Positions 26,138 to 34,727 of a DNA stretch of 64,000 nucleotides are shown here, piece by piece; positions within the stretch are counted from its first letter, which is position 1, and the number at the start of each line of letters is the position of its first letter. The translations under genes were made by a program, and so were the position numbers. Location: assembly GCF_040706615.1 (NCBI RefSeq), contig NZ_JAPDRF010000005.1:682001-746000 (forward strand), given 5' to 3'. Source of the DNA: Lentisalinibacter sediminis (GTDB taxonomy: Bacteria; Pseudomonadota; Gammaproteobacteria; Steroidobacterales; Woeseiaceae). The notes under the pieces were generated by a model that saw nothing but the letters and a program-made list of their open reading frames with translations, searched no databases and was not told where the DNA came from.

Positions 26138-28816
26138 GTGACCATCCGCAACCTCGACTACCTGTTCGAGCCGCGTTCCGTCGCGCTGATCGGCGCCAGC
26201 GGCGAGGAAGGCAAGATCGGACATGTCATCGCCCGCAATCTCCTCGACTCGGGTTTCGAGGGGCCGGTGCATTTCGTCAATCCCAACCGGGATCGGGTGC
26301 TGGAGCAGAAGGCGTGGGCGAGCGTCGGCGACCTCCCCGAGGCACCGGATCTTGCGGTGATTGCCACACCGCCGGACACCGTGCCGGGGATCGTCGAGGA
26401 GCTCGGCAGCGCCGGCACCCGGGCGGCCATCGTGATCACGGCCGGGTTCGGCGAGCTGGGCGAGGAAGGACGCGAGCTGCAACAGCGGATGCTGGACGCC
26501 GCACGGCCCCACCTGCTGCGCGTGCTCGGACCCAATTGCCTGGGTGCGGTCGTGCCTGGCCATGGCCTGAACGCGAGCTTCGCCCACCTGCGGCCGGAGC
26601 CCGGCAAGCTCGCCTTCGTTACCCAGTCCGGGGCAGTGGTGACGTCCGTGATCGACTGGGCCCAGGCCCGGGGCATCGGCTTCTCCCACCTGGTGTCGCT
26701 GGGCGGCGCGGCGGACGTCGACTTCGGCGACATGCTGGACTACCTCGCCAACCAGAAAGACACCAGCGCCATCCTCCTCTACATCGAGGCCATCACCCAC
26801 GCCCGCAAGTTCATGTCGGCGGCGCGGGCCGCGGCGCGCATGAAACCGGTCATCGTCGTGAAGGCGGGGCGCTACGAGGCCAGCGCGAAGGCGGCAGCCA
26901 GTCACACCGGCGCGCTGGCGGGATCCGACGACGTCTACGATGCCGCTTTCCGCCGCGCGGGTCTGCTGCGGGTGGACGAGCTCAGCGAGCTGTTCGGTGC
27001 CACCGAGATCCTGAGCCGGGTGCAGCGGGTGCGCGGCGAGAGACTCTGCATCGTGACCAACGGTGGCGGGGTCGGGGTGATGGCGACCGACGAGCTGATC
27101 GGGCAGGGCGGCGAGCTGGCCGAGTTGTCCGAGGAGTCGCTGACAGCGCTGGACGAGGTGCTGCCCGCCACCTGGTCGCGGGGCAACCCGGTGGACGTGA
27201 TCGGCGATGCGGACGGTGAGCGCTACAGCCGGACACTGGATATCGTGCTGAAGGATCCCGGCGTGGACGCGACCCTGGTGCTGAACTGTCCCACGGCCGT
27301 CATCTCGGGCCGGGACGTCGCGGAACGGGTGGCCTCGACCTGGGAAGCGCACGACCGACCGCTGCTCCTGACCAGCTTCGTGGGCGAAGTCTCGGCGGGG
27401 GAGCCGCGGGAGATCTGCTCCGAGGCCGGTATCCCGACGTTCTCGACGCCCGAGCGGGCGGTGAAGGGCTTCATGTACCTCGTCAACTACGACCGCAACC
27501 AGCGCTCGCTGATGGAGACGCCGCCGAGCGTGCCGCGGCGCTTCACCCAGGATACGGAGAAAGCGCGCGAGCTTATCGATGCGGCCCTCGCCGAGGGCCG
27601 GGAGTGGTTGCCGGAGGTCGAAGCAAAGGCGCTGCTACGCGCCTACGACATTCCGGTGGTGGAATCCGTGAGTGTGGAGACGCCCGAGGACGCGGCCGCC
27701 CGGGCGGCCGAACTGGACGGTGCGGTGGTGCTGAAGATCCAGTCGCGGGACATCGTACACAAGAGCGACGTGGACGGCGTCGTGCTGGACCTGGAAGGGG
27801 AGGCGACGGTGCTGGAGGCTGCGCGCTCGATGCTGCGGCGGGTGAAGTCGCAGCGGCCGGACGCGCGGGTGGACGGATTTGTGGTGGAACCGATGGTGTC
27901 GCGGCCCGACGCCTTCGAGCTGCTGGTGGGCGCGACGGAGGACGAGCAGTTCGGGCCGGTGATCCTGTTCGGCCATGGCGGGGTCGCTGCCGAGACCATT
28001 GCCGATACGGCCATCGGTCTGCCGCCGATGAACATGCGGCTGGCCAAACGCGTGATGGAGCGCACTCGGGTCTGGCGGCTGCTGTGCGGGTATCGCAACC
28101 ACGCGGCCGCCGATCTGGAAGCGATCGGTACGGTGATCCTGCAGGTGGCCCAGCTGGTGGCGGAGTTCGCGGAGATCGCGGAGCTGGACATCAATCCGCT
28201 GCTGGCCGATGCCGACGGCGTGGTGGCGCTGGATGCCCGGGTGCGCCTGCAGCGCGAGGAGCGCGATGCGCGGGATCGCCTGGCCATCCTGCCGTATCCG
28301 AAGTCGCTGGAGGAGGAGGTGGAACTCTCGGACGGCCGCAAGCTGCTGCTGCGCCCCATCATGCCCGAGGACGAGCCGTCACTGCACCGGGTGTTCGAGA
28401 CCCTGAACGCCGAGGAACTCCGCCTGCGGTTCCACGCCCCGATCAAGGTGCTCACCCACATGATGGCCGCGCGCTTCACCCAGCTGGACTACGACCGGGA
28501 GATGGCGCTCGTGCTGACGGAACCGGGCATCGCCGGGAAGACGCAAATACACGGGGTGGCCCGGCTGTTCGCCGACCCGGATCGGGAGCACGCGGACTTC
28601 GCCATCATCGTGCACCATGAGATGACCGGTCAGGGACTCGGCGTGTACCTGATGCAGCGGCTGATCGACTACGCCCGCAGTGTCGGCATCCGGCAGCTCG
28701 GCGGCGATGTGCTGAACGACAACAAGGTCATGCTGCACATCTGCGAGGCTCTCGGCTTTCGTATTGCGCCGAAGCTGGAGGAGCGGGGCGTGAAGCGGGT
28801 GACGTTGGAGTTGTAG
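26138..28816 (+). CDS. Pat/YfiQ-type protein lysine acetyltransferase (NDP-forming acyl-CoA synthetase-like + GNAT)
   Basis: The product is 892 residues from the GTG at 26138, preceded by AGGAAG at five bases and matching the usual start TIRNLDYLFEPRSVALIGAS. It has a CoA-binding domain (1-130), succinyl-CoA-ligase-like domains (about 150-460), an ATP-grasp region (about 500-700) and a C-terminal GNAT domain (about 735-890, with GQGLGVYLMQRLIDYA as acetyl-CoA loop). This is the architecture of YfiQ/Pat, which acetylates Acs. It sits divergent from acsA, its likely target. An active ADP-forming acetate-CoA ligase activity cannot be excluded. Confidence 0.87.
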   Translation: MTIRNLDYLFEPRSVALIGASGEEGKIGHVIARNLLDSGFEGPVHFVNPNRDRVLEQKAWASVGDLPEAPDLAVIATPPDTVPGIVEELGSAGTRAAIVITAGFGELGEEGRELQQRMLDAARPHLLRVLGPNCLGAVVPGHGLNASFAHLRPEPGKLAFVTQSGAVVTSVIDWAQARGIGFSHLVSLGGAADVDFGDMLDYLANQKDTSAILLYIEAITHARKFMSAARAAARMKPVIVVKAGRYEASAKAAASHTGALAGSDDVYDAAFRRAGLLRVDELSELFGATEILSRVQRVRGERLCIVTNGGGVGVMATDELIGQGGELAELSEESLTALDEVLPATWSRGNPVDVIGDADGERYSRTLDIVLKDPGVDATLVLNCPTAVISGRDVAERVASTWEAHDRPLLLTSFVGEVSAGEPREICSEAGIPTFSTPERAVKGFMYLVNYDRNQRSLMETPPSVPRRFTQDTEKARELIDAALAEGREWLPEVEAKALLRAYDIPVVESVSVETPEDAAARAAELDGAVVLKIQSRDIVHKSDVDGVVLDLEGEATVLEAARSMLRRVKSQRPDARVDGFVVEPMVSRPDAFELLVGATEDEQFGPVILFGHGGVAAETIADTAIGLPPMNMRLAKRVMERTRVWRLLCGYRNHAAADLEAIGTVILQVAQLVAEFAEIAELDINPLLADADGVVALDARVRLQREERDARDRLAILPYPKSLEEEVELSDGRKLLLRPIMPEDEPSLHRVFETLNAEELRLRFHAPIKVLTHMMAARFTQLDYDREMALVLTEPGIAGKTQIHGVARLFADPDREHADFAIIVHHEMTGQGLGVYLMQRLIDYARSVGIRQLGGDVLNDNKVMLHICEALGFRIAPKLEERGVKRVTLEL

Positions 28817-28850
28817 TCAGCCGCTACCCCGGTAGTCGGCGCCCGGGCTT

Positions 28851-28891
28851 CAACAAGTTGCGAAAGTTGCAAAAGTTCGGTCCGGCACCTA
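28851..28891 (-). repeat. Family 2 REP unit, supplies the bchE stop codon
   Basis: On the minus strand this reads TAGGTGCCGGACCGAACTTT, then TGCAACTTTCGCAACTTG. The leading TAG (28889-28891) is the bchE stop codon. The element fills most of the space between pat and bchE, which are convergent. Confidence 0.7.
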
Positions 28892-30643
28892 TTTCACGGC
28901 CGAGAGGCGCTTCGCCCTGGAACGCTGCTTGGCGAAGCCGCGGGGGTCGAAGAACTCGTCGATGGGCGCCTCGCCCAGCAGGGCCGCAGGATCGACGATC
29001 TCGTCTTCCTTCGGTGAATAGGTGAGCACGTCGGCCGTCAGCGGCTCCGCACCTTTGCCGTTCTTGCCATTCGTCGCCGGGCCGCCGCCGCAGGCCAGTG
29101 CCGCTGCACCCTTCGTCTGATAGCTGCTGCCCACCCGCTGGCGGCTGCTCTCGGCCAGCGCCAGCTCCTCCTTCGTGAGCACCCGGGACTGGTCGAACTT
29201 GAAGTCGATCTCTTTCTGACCCCGGTAGTTGATGCGGCCGAGGTCGTAGAAGCGGCGCTCGAAGCCGGACTTCATCGCGGCCTTCAGGCAGCCGAGCATG
29301 TACTTCCGCTTGTACTTGTCCTTCAGCCACGGATAGCTGAACAGGCTCTTTCGCATGTAGAAGCGCCGGTAGTTCTTCATGACGCCGTTGAAGACCTCAC
29401 TGCGGGTCATGGCCTCCGGCTTCATGATGGGGGTGACGAAGTTGTAGCGGGCGTAGTCGCGCACCTCCACCTTGTCGCCGAGTTCCTCGAACAGATCCGA
29501 GAACGGCCAGGGCGTGTACATGATCCAGTTGGCCATGTCGCAGTCCCAGTCCATGGCCCATTTGAAGGTGTCCTCGATGCTCTCGGCGGTCTCGTTCTCC
29601 AGCCCGATGATGAACTGGGCTTCGGCCACCATGCCGTTGTCGCGCAGCAGCTTGATGGCGCGCTTGTTCTCGGCGACGGTGGTCTCCTTGCGGAAGCGCT
29701 CCAGGTTCAGCTGGGCGGAGGCCTCGGTGCCGAGAGATACGTGCACCAGGCCTGCGCGCCGGTACATCGGCAGCATGTCCTCGTCGCGCAGAATGTCCGT
29801 GACGCGGGTGTTGATGCCCCACTCGATGCCGAGGTCCCGGTCGATCAGCTCCTGGCAGAGGTCGATGAACTTCTGCCGGTTGATGGTGGGCTCCTCGTCG
29901 GCGAGGATGAAGAAGCCGATGTCGTGGTCGCGCACCAGTGTCTCGATCTCGTCGACGAAATTCTTCGGCGAACGCATGCGGTATGAGCGCCAGAACTTCC
30001 ACTGCGAGCAGAACGAGCAGGTGAACGGGCAGCCGCGGGCGAAGTTGGGGATGGCCACCCGCTTGTTGAGCGGCAGGTAGATGTAGTCGTCCCACTCTAG
30101 CAGGCTCCAGTCCGGCTCCAGGTCGTCGAGCTTCTTGATCGGCGGGTGGGCCGGCGTGGCCACGATCTCGTCGCCGTCGGCGAAGGCGATGCCGCGGATG
30201 CTGCGGCGGTCGCGTTCCAGGGAGCCGTTCTCGACGGCCTGCACCAGGTTCACCAGCACCTCCTCGCCCTCGCCGCGGGCGATGACGTCGATGTGCGGTG
30301 CCTCCTTCAGCACCTGCTCGTACATGAAGGTGGCGTGGATGCCGCCGAGCACCGTGACGGCGTCGGGGAAGACGGATCGGGCGATCTCGAGGGTTTTTTC
30401 GGCCTGATAGATGCTCGGGGTTATACAGGTACAACCGACGAGATCGGCCGATCCGATCTGTGCCAGACGCGCACGCAGGGCCTCGTCGTCGAGGTGCCCG
30501 GTCATGGCGTCGATGAAGTGGATATCCGTGTAGCCGTGCTTCTTCAGCGCCCCGGCCAGGTAGGCGACCCACGCGGGCGGCCAGTTGCCGGCGATCTCGG
30601 CGCCGCCGGAATGGTAGTTGGGGTGGATCAGCACGATACGCAT
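28889..30643 (-). CDS. bchE: Mg-protoporphyrin IX monomethyl ester oxidative cyclase, anaerobic type (BchE)
   Basis: The product is 584 residues from the ATG at 30643. It is a B12-binding radical SAM protein: a cobalamin-binding N-terminal domain (about 1-140, with HPNYHSGGAEIAGNWPPAW and VLGGIHATFM) and a radical SAM domain with C205, C209 and C212 in CPFTCSFC. The N-terminal block is highly characteristic of BchE, which forms the isocyclic ring of (bacterio)chlorophyll without oxygen. The gene begins two bases after bchJ. The TAG stop is the start of a REP element. The C-terminal 90 or so residues are variable. The rest of the photosynthesis cluster is outside this window or absent. Confidence 0.9.
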   Translation of the reverse strand: MRIVLIHPNYHSGGAEIAGNWPPAWVAYLAGALKKHGYTDIHFIDAMTGHLDDEALRARLAQIGSADLVGCTCITPSIYQAEKTLEIARSVFPDAVTVLGGIHATFMYEQVLKEAPHIDVIARGEGEEVLVNLVQAVENGSLERDRRSIRGIAFADGDEIVATPAHPPIKKLDDLEPDWSLLEWDDYIYLPLNKRVAIPNFARGCPFTCSFCSQWKFWRSYRMRSPKNFVDEIETLVRDHDIGFFILADEEPTINRQKFIDLCQELIDRDLGIEWGINTRVTDILRDEDMLPMYRRAGLVHVSLGTEASAQLNLERFRKETTVAENKRAIKLLRDNGMVAEAQFIIGLENETAESIEDTFKWAMDWDCDMANWIMYTPWPFSDLFEELGDKVEVRDYARYNFVTPIMKPEAMTRSEVFNGVMKNYRRFYMRKSLFSYPWLKDKYKRKYMLGCLKAAMKSGFERRFYDLGRINYRGQKEIDFKFDQSRVLTKEELALAESSRQRVGSSYQTKGAAALACGGGPATNGKNGKGAEPLTADVLTYSPKEDEIVDPAALLGEAPIDEFFDPRGFAKQRSRAKRLSAVK

Positions 30644-30645
30644 GG

Positions 30646-31293
30646 TTACTCTCCGCGGGCGCTGGCGCCCTCGATCTCGATGGAAAAGCGGCAGCAGGGG
30701 TCGCCGCAGGCCTCGCACGCCGTCTCGTGTACCCGGACCCGGTCGGCCGCGAGCCGCAGCAGGCCCTGGAAGGCCGCTTCGTAATACGCGCCGGCCGCCG
30801 TCGCCTCAGGGGCGGTGCGGCAGGTGGGGCAGCTCTTGAGGATGATGTCGGCGGGGTAGCCGCCGGCGGTGTCGAAGCGGCCGCCGCCCGCGAACGTCCA
30901 GGCGTGGCGGCGGAACGCGGTCAGCAGCAGCGGCACGGCCAGCCGGGGCGGCAGTGCGTGCAGCAGCCGCCGGAAGAAGCGCGGGATGCGGTTGGCGGCG
31001 ACGTAGTCGGCGGTGTATTCGCCGGCCAGTCGCAGCACGGCTTCAGAGCGCGCCCAGGGCAGCGTGCGGCGCAGGCTCTCGACCAGCCGGACAAACAGGG
31101 CCTCCGGGATCATGTGGTCGGGGTCGGTGGCCGGCAGTGCGGCGCCGCGCGCGACGGACTCGTAGCAGGCCGTGCCTTCCAGCTCGGCGATGGCGCGCAG
31201 GGTCTGCAGCACCGCGTTCGGTCCGATCATGGCCCCGGGCGCCGTTGTGTCCGCGCGCGGCTCGGCCGGGCGGGAGAGTGGAATGCTCAGCAT
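30646..31293 (-). CDS. bchJ: BchJ-type V4R-domain protein (bacteriochlorophyll synthesis)
   Basis: The product is 215 residues. It is a BchJ/V4R protein: a helical N-terminal half, then a C-terminal V4R domain with Cys pairs in ETACEACGDPCCRFSI and LKSCPTCRTAPEA. BchJ was first named 4-vinyl reductase; that activity is now attributed to BciA/BciB, so its exact role is unsettled. The ATG at 31293 is the most distal start and has a weak ribosome site; an internal ATG (MIGPNAVLQ) is an alternative. It is co-directional with bchE and two bases from it, and the PpsR-like operator lies immediately upstream. Confidence 0.8.
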   Translation of the reverse strand: MLSIPLSRPAEPRADTTAPGAMIGPNAVLQTLRAIAELEGTACYESVARGAALPATDPDHMIPEALFVRLVESLRRTLPWARSEAVLRLAGEYTADYVAANRIPRFFRRLLHALPPRLAVPLLLTAFRRHAWTFAGGGRFDTAGGYPADIILKSCPTCRTAPEATAAGAYYEAAFQGLLRLAADRVRVHETACEACGDPCCRFSIEIEGASARGE

Positions 31294-31315
31294 CCGTTTG
31301 CCTGTTTACCCCGAA

Positions 31316-31358
31316 TGTCAGTTAATCATGACAATAGCTATGCCAACTCAAGTTGACA
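31316..31358 (-). promoter_or_regulatory. Tandem PpsR/CrtJ-type operator upstream of bchJ-bchE
   Basis: Two 18-bp palindromes are separated by 7 bp. The first, 31316-31333, is TGTCAGTTAATCATGACA, an exact TGT-N12-ACA (TGTC-N10-GACA). The second, 31341-31358, is TGCCAACTCAAGTTGACA, with one mismatch. This is the arrangement of tandem PpsR/CrtJ sites, whose usual spacing is 7-8 bp. The block begins 23 bp upstream of the bchJ ATG. A possible -35 (TTGAGT) and -10 (TGATTA) on the minus strand fall inside the two palindromes, consistent with repression. Confidence 0.7.
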
Positions 31359-31410
31359 CACTAGAGGATAACGGGAGGTCTGACGATTGCGGCAAACCGA
31401 AACGCTTTGA

Positions 31411-31450
31411 GGTGCCGGACCGAACTTTTGCAACTTTTCCAACTTGTTGG
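31411..31450 (+). repeat. Family 2 REP unit left of the RAYT
   Basis: GGTGCCGGACCGAACTTTTG followed by CAACTTTTCCAACTTGTTGG. The copy has the core and two CAACTT repeats. The RAYT stop codon lies seven bases beyond. Confidence 0.7.
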
Positions 31451-31457
31451 CAGGCCC

Positions 31458-32324
31458 CTAGCTTCTCAGCAGTCGAGCGACGGCCGAATCCGACCGATTG
31501 AGGCGCCGGGCGATCTCCGCCACGCTCGCGACACCGCGGTCGCGCGCCTGCCGCGCGATCTCCCGCCGTACTCGCACCAGGCGCCGCTCCCGGCTGGGCC
31601 CGGTTATTGCGGCGACTTCGCAGCCATGACGCTGCGCGGCGGCTGCGATCAACCCGTCGAGATCCTGGTCGGCGGGCCTGGCGTCGAGGGGGTCGTTCGG
31701 CTCCGACAGCAGCCGATCCGCGCCGGTCACCCGTTCGTCTTCGGGGTCGCCCGCCAGGAATTCCGGGGGCAACTCCGCGTCGGGGTCGTCCCCGACGAAG
31801 CGCCGATAGGCGGCGCGGGCGGCGATCCGGCGGTTGCCGAACATCGCGAGTATCCAGTCGGTTCGCAGCCAGGGTGGTGCATCCCCGCCGAGGTAGTAAC
31901 GGTGGCTGCTCCAGGGATAGTCCGCGGGATTCCGGATGAGGCCGGCCTTGACCGGGTTCAGGTGGATATAGCGGACCAGCTGCAGCGCGTAGGCATCCAC
32001 GTCCACCAGCAGGGCACGGTAGCGGCGCTCGAAGAGATGGCCGGTCGCCTCGCGCTGACGGTTGACGCGGAAGGCGTAGCGCGACGCGATCCACTGCATG
32101 AGCCGGCCGAGCGGCGCCTCGCCTACCCGGATCGCCATGTGGATGTGGTTGGGCATCCAGCAATAGGCGTGCACCTCCGCTTTGAGGCTCGCGGTCGCTC
32201 GCCCGACCAGTTGGTCGAGATAGACGCGATCGGCAACCGAGAAAAAGATCTCCTGCCGGTTATTGCCTCGCAGGATGACGTGGTACAGGCTGCCGGGCAC
32301 ATGGAGTCGCCGTGGTCGGGTCAT
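31458..32324 (-). CDS. REP-associated tyrosine transposase (RAYT, IS200/IS605-like Y1)
   Basis: The product is 288 residues. The Y1 HUH nuclease domain (1-150) has the H-x-H pair at 60-62 (PNHIHMAI) and the catalytic Tyr119 in VRYIHLNPVKAGL. It ends with a helix-turn-helix region (about 240-288, VASVAEIARRLNRSDSAV), common in this family. RAYTs nick and transfer single-stranded DNA at short palindromes beginning with GTAG or GGAG, which are the REP elements. Here inverted family 2 REPs flank the gene. No accessory tnpB is present. The gene appears intact. Confidence 0.9.
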   Translation of the reverse strand: MTRPRRLHVPGSLYHVILRGNNRQEIFFSVADRVYLDQLVGRATASLKAEVHAYCWMPNHIHMAIRVGEAPLGRLMQWIASRYAFRVNRQREATGHLFERRYRALLVDVDAYALQLVRYIHLNPVKAGLIRNPADYPWSSHRYYLGGDAPPWLRTDWILAMFGNRRIAARAAYRRFVGDDPDAELPPEFLAGDPEDERVTGADRLLSEPNDPLDARPADQDLDGLIAAAAQRHGCEVAAITGPSRERRLVRVRREIARQARDRGVASVAEIARRLNRSDSAVARLLRS

Positions 32325-32415
32325 CGGGCATCCTCGGTCGCTGCCCGTGAAAGCTAGCGCGTCGGCGCCCGTCCTGCCTGCTCGAAAACTCCCTTTTACC
32401 GATCAAAACCCCAAA

Positions 32416-32454
32416 CAACTTCATAAAGTTGCAAAAGTTCGGTCCGGCACCTAC
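32416..32454 (-). repeat. Family 2 REP unit right of the RAYT, supplies a stop codon
   Basis: On the minus strand GTAGGTGCCGGACCGAACTT is followed by TTGCAACTTTATGAAGTT. The TAG of GTAG (32451-32453) is the stop codon of the BCCT transporter gene to its right. Confidence 0.72.
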
Positions 32455-33956
32455 TCCTCCGCCCGCAGCGCCCGCTGCAATCCGTACGCCGCCACCAGCA
32501 GAAAGATGGCGATGGGAATGCCGGTAGTGAGTGACGCCGTGCGCAGCGCCGTCAGCCCGCCGGCGTAGAGCAGTACCGCCGCAACCGTGCCTTCCGAGAC
32601 CGCCCAGAACACCCGCTGGGCCTTCGGCGGATTCGGGTGGCCGCCGGAGGTCACCATGTCGTCCACGAAGGAACCGGAGTCCGACGAGGTGACGAAGAAC
32701 ACGATCACCAGCAGCGTCGCCGCGGCCCAGGTGACCTGGTGCCAGGGCAGCGCCTCAAGCACGGCGAACAGCGCGAAGGCCTCGTTCTCCTGCACCGCCT
32801 CGGTGATGCCGCCGCTACCGAATATCTCCATGTGCAGCGCGGTTCCGCCCAGCGCGGAGAACCACAGGAAGCTGCCCAGGCTCGGCACCAGCAGCGCGGT
32901 GAGGATGAATTCCCGCAGCGTGCGGCCCTTCGAGATGCGGGCGACGAAGATGCCGACGAACGGCGACCAGGAAATCCACCAGCTCCAGTAGAACAGCGTC
33001 CACTGCTCGTGCCAGCCGTCCGTCGACCCCGGCTCGGTGTGGAAGCTCGTCGCCGGCAGCTTCTGCAGGTAATAACCCAGCCCCTCCAGGAACAGCTCCA
33101 GGATGTACACCGTGGGTCCGGCCAGCAGCACGAAAGCGAAGATCGCCGCCGACAGCCCGATGTTGAACTGGCTCAGGAAGCGGATTCCCCGATTCAGGCC
33201 GGAGACCACGCTGATGGTGGCCACCAGCGTGATCCCGCCGATCAGCGCGAGCTGGGAACCGATGCCCTGGGGCAGCCCGAACAACCGCTCGAGCCCTGCG
33301 TTGACCTGGATGGCCCCCAGGCCGAGCGAGGTCGCTACGCCGAACAGCGTCCCCACCGTGCACAGCACGTCCACCGCATGGCCGATGCCGCCGTAGATGC
33401 GGTCGCCGATCAGCGGGTAGAGCAGCGAGCGCGGCGCCAGCGGCAGGTTGTGGCGGAAGTGGAAATAGGCGAGCGGCAGGGCAAGCGTCGTGTAGATAGC
33501 CCAGGGGTGCAGGCCCCAGTGATAGAAGGTGAAGCGCATCGCCTCGCGCAGTGCCTCCGGCGTGCCGCCTTCCATGCCCGGCGGGTCCAGATAATGAAGT
33601 ACGGGCTCGGCGGCACCGAAGAACACGATGCCGATACCCATCCCCGCGGCGAGCAGCATGCTGAACCAGGCGAGATAGCCGAATTCCGGCTTCGCCTCGT
33701 CGCCGCCGAGACGGACCCGGCCGTACGGGCTGACCAGGAGCCAGAGCACGAAGCCGAGCAGCGTCGTGGCCGAAAGGATGTAGAACCAGCCGAGCTTCTC
33801 GACGATGGTGTTCTGTAGCGCGCCGAAGAGGTCGCGGGTGGTGTCGGTCCACACTGCCCCCAGAACAACGAACAGGATGACCACGGCCGCGGCCGGCAGG
33901 AACACCCAGGGCTCCATGCCCTGGACGAAGCGTTGCAGAAATGTCTTTCTGCTCAC
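32451..33956 (-). CDS. BCCT-family betaine/choline/carnitine transporter
   Basis: The 501-residue product has about 12 membrane helices. BCCT signatures are WWISWSPFVGIFVARISKGR, the Gly-rich SMLLAAGMGIGIVFFGAAEP and the VTSSDSGSFVDDM block. BCCT carriers import compatible solutes or choline with Na+ or H+; a sodium-coupled carrier would fit the Na+-NQR of this organism. The start is the GTG at 33956. The C-terminal tail is short, so long osmosensing tails as in BetP are absent. The stop is supplied by a REP element. Substrate is not readable. Confidence 0.92.
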   Translation of the reverse strand: MSRKTFLQRFVQGMEPWVFLPAAAVVILFVVLGAVWTDTTRDLFGALQNTIVEKLGWFYILSATTLLGFVLWLLVSPYGRVRLGGDEAKPEFGYLAWFSMLLAAGMGIGIVFFGAAEPVLHYLDPPGMEGGTPEALREAMRFTFYHWGLHPWAIYTTLALPLAYFHFRHNLPLAPRSLLYPLIGDRIYGGIGHAVDVLCTVGTLFGVATSLGLGAIQVNAGLERLFGLPQGIGSQLALIGGITLVATISVVSGLNRGIRFLSQFNIGLSAAIFAFVLLAGPTVYILELFLEGLGYYLQKLPATSFHTEPGSTDGWHEQWTLFYWSWWISWSPFVGIFVARISKGRTLREFILTALLVPSLGSFLWFSALGGTALHMEIFGSGGITEAVQENEAFALFAVLEALPWHQVTWAAATLLVIVFFVTSSDSGSFVDDMVTSGGHPNPPKAQRVFWAVSEGTVAAVLLYAGGLTALRTASLTTGIPIAIFLLVAAYGLQRALRAEE

Positions 33957-33997
33957 CCGTTTCGCCGGTGCCTATCGGCCTGGTCGGGCCGCAGCAC

Positions 33998-34035
33998 AAG
34001 TTTCAAAAGTTGCAAAAGTTCGGTCCGGCACCTAC
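33998..34035 (-). repeat. Family 2 REP unit, supplies the cytochrome stop codon
   Basis: On the minus strand GTAGGTGCCGGACCGAACTT is followed by TTGCAACTTTTGAAAC. The TAG (34032-34034) is the stop codon of the cytochrome c gene to its right. Confidence 0.72.
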
Positions 34036-34727
34036 TTAAGGGTGGTGTGGCAGGCGGCGCAGTTGGCCAGGAACTCGGCGTAGAGTTCCGCCTTCTCGTT
34101 GCCGTCGCTGGCCATCATGCCGTTGCCGGCCAGCTGGTGGACCCGCCGTGCCATCCTCTTGACGTCCTCCGGCTGATCGGCACCGCCCTTCAGTTCGTGG
34201 GGCGTGAGCGGGGCCTCCAGCATCGCGTCGATGCCCCTGGCCCAGGACGGCTCGGACGGTCCGACGATGCCTTCCCACATGCGGTCGGCCGCCCACTGGT
34301 GGCGGGCCATATGGGAGACCGTGTCCATCTCGAAACCCGGCGGGTCGGAGATATCGAAGCGCACCTCGATGCCGTTGTCCATGTGGCAGCTGCCGCAGGT
34401 GTTGCCCATGAGGCTCGTCGCCGTGGCCGCGGCGGCGAAGCTCTTCGCCTCAAGGGCGGCCCGTGCCGCCGCACGCATGGAGTCCACGTACCCCTCCCAC
34501 TGTCCGGGAAGCGCTGCCGGCGTGGGATGCGCGGCCAGGTATTCCGCCGGTTCGCGTACGGCGGCCAGATCGCCACGGATGAGCGCGGCCTGGATCTGCG
34601 TGATGCGCTCCCAGTGCTCGTGCATGTGCTCGGAAAGGTTACCGTCGCGCTGGTCCGCCCCTGCGGTGCCGGCGAAGGTAATGACGAGGGAGGCGGCGAG
34701 GAGTCCGATAAGTTTTCCCGATTTCAT
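34032..34727 (-). CDS. Periplasmic c-type cytochrome with two haem-binding CXXCH motifs
   Basis: The product is 231 residues from the ATG at 34727, preceded by AAGGAG. A signal peptide (MKSGKLIGLLAASLVITFAGTAGA) occupies about residues 1-24. Two c-haem motifs are visible: CGSCH (111-115) and CAACH (223-227). Each covers one of two similar helical halves, suggesting an internally duplicated cytochrome c'-like fold. Several Met/His residues could be distal ligands. It is divergent from the acyl-CoA ligase at 34871. It may serve respiratory electron transfer. Redox partner is unknown. It is not a known photosynthetic cytochrome by sequence. Confidence 0.85.
   Translation of the reverse strand: MKSGKLIGLLAASLVITFAGTAGADQRDGNLSEHMHEHWERITQIQAALIRGDLAAVREPAEYLAAHPTPAALPGQWEGYVDSMRAAARAALEAKSFAAAATATSLMGNTCGSCHMDNGIEVRFDISDPPGFEMDTVSHMARHQWAADRMWEGIVGPSEPSWARGIDAMLEAPLTPHELKGGADQPEDVKRMARRVHQLAGNGMMASDGNEKAELYAEFLANCAACHTTLK

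Larger units (their letters stand above)
31411..32454. mobile_element. REPtron-like unit: RAYT gene between inverted family 2 REPs
   Basis: The RAYT gene (31458-32324) is flanked by two inverted family 2 elements, 31411-31450 and 32416-32454, each with the GGTGCCGGACCGAAC core pointing outward. The arrangement fits a transposase gene bracketed by the repeats it may mobilise. No target-site duplication was seen. Whether the whole segment moves is not known; RAYTs are usually domesticated single-copy genes. Confidence 0.6.
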
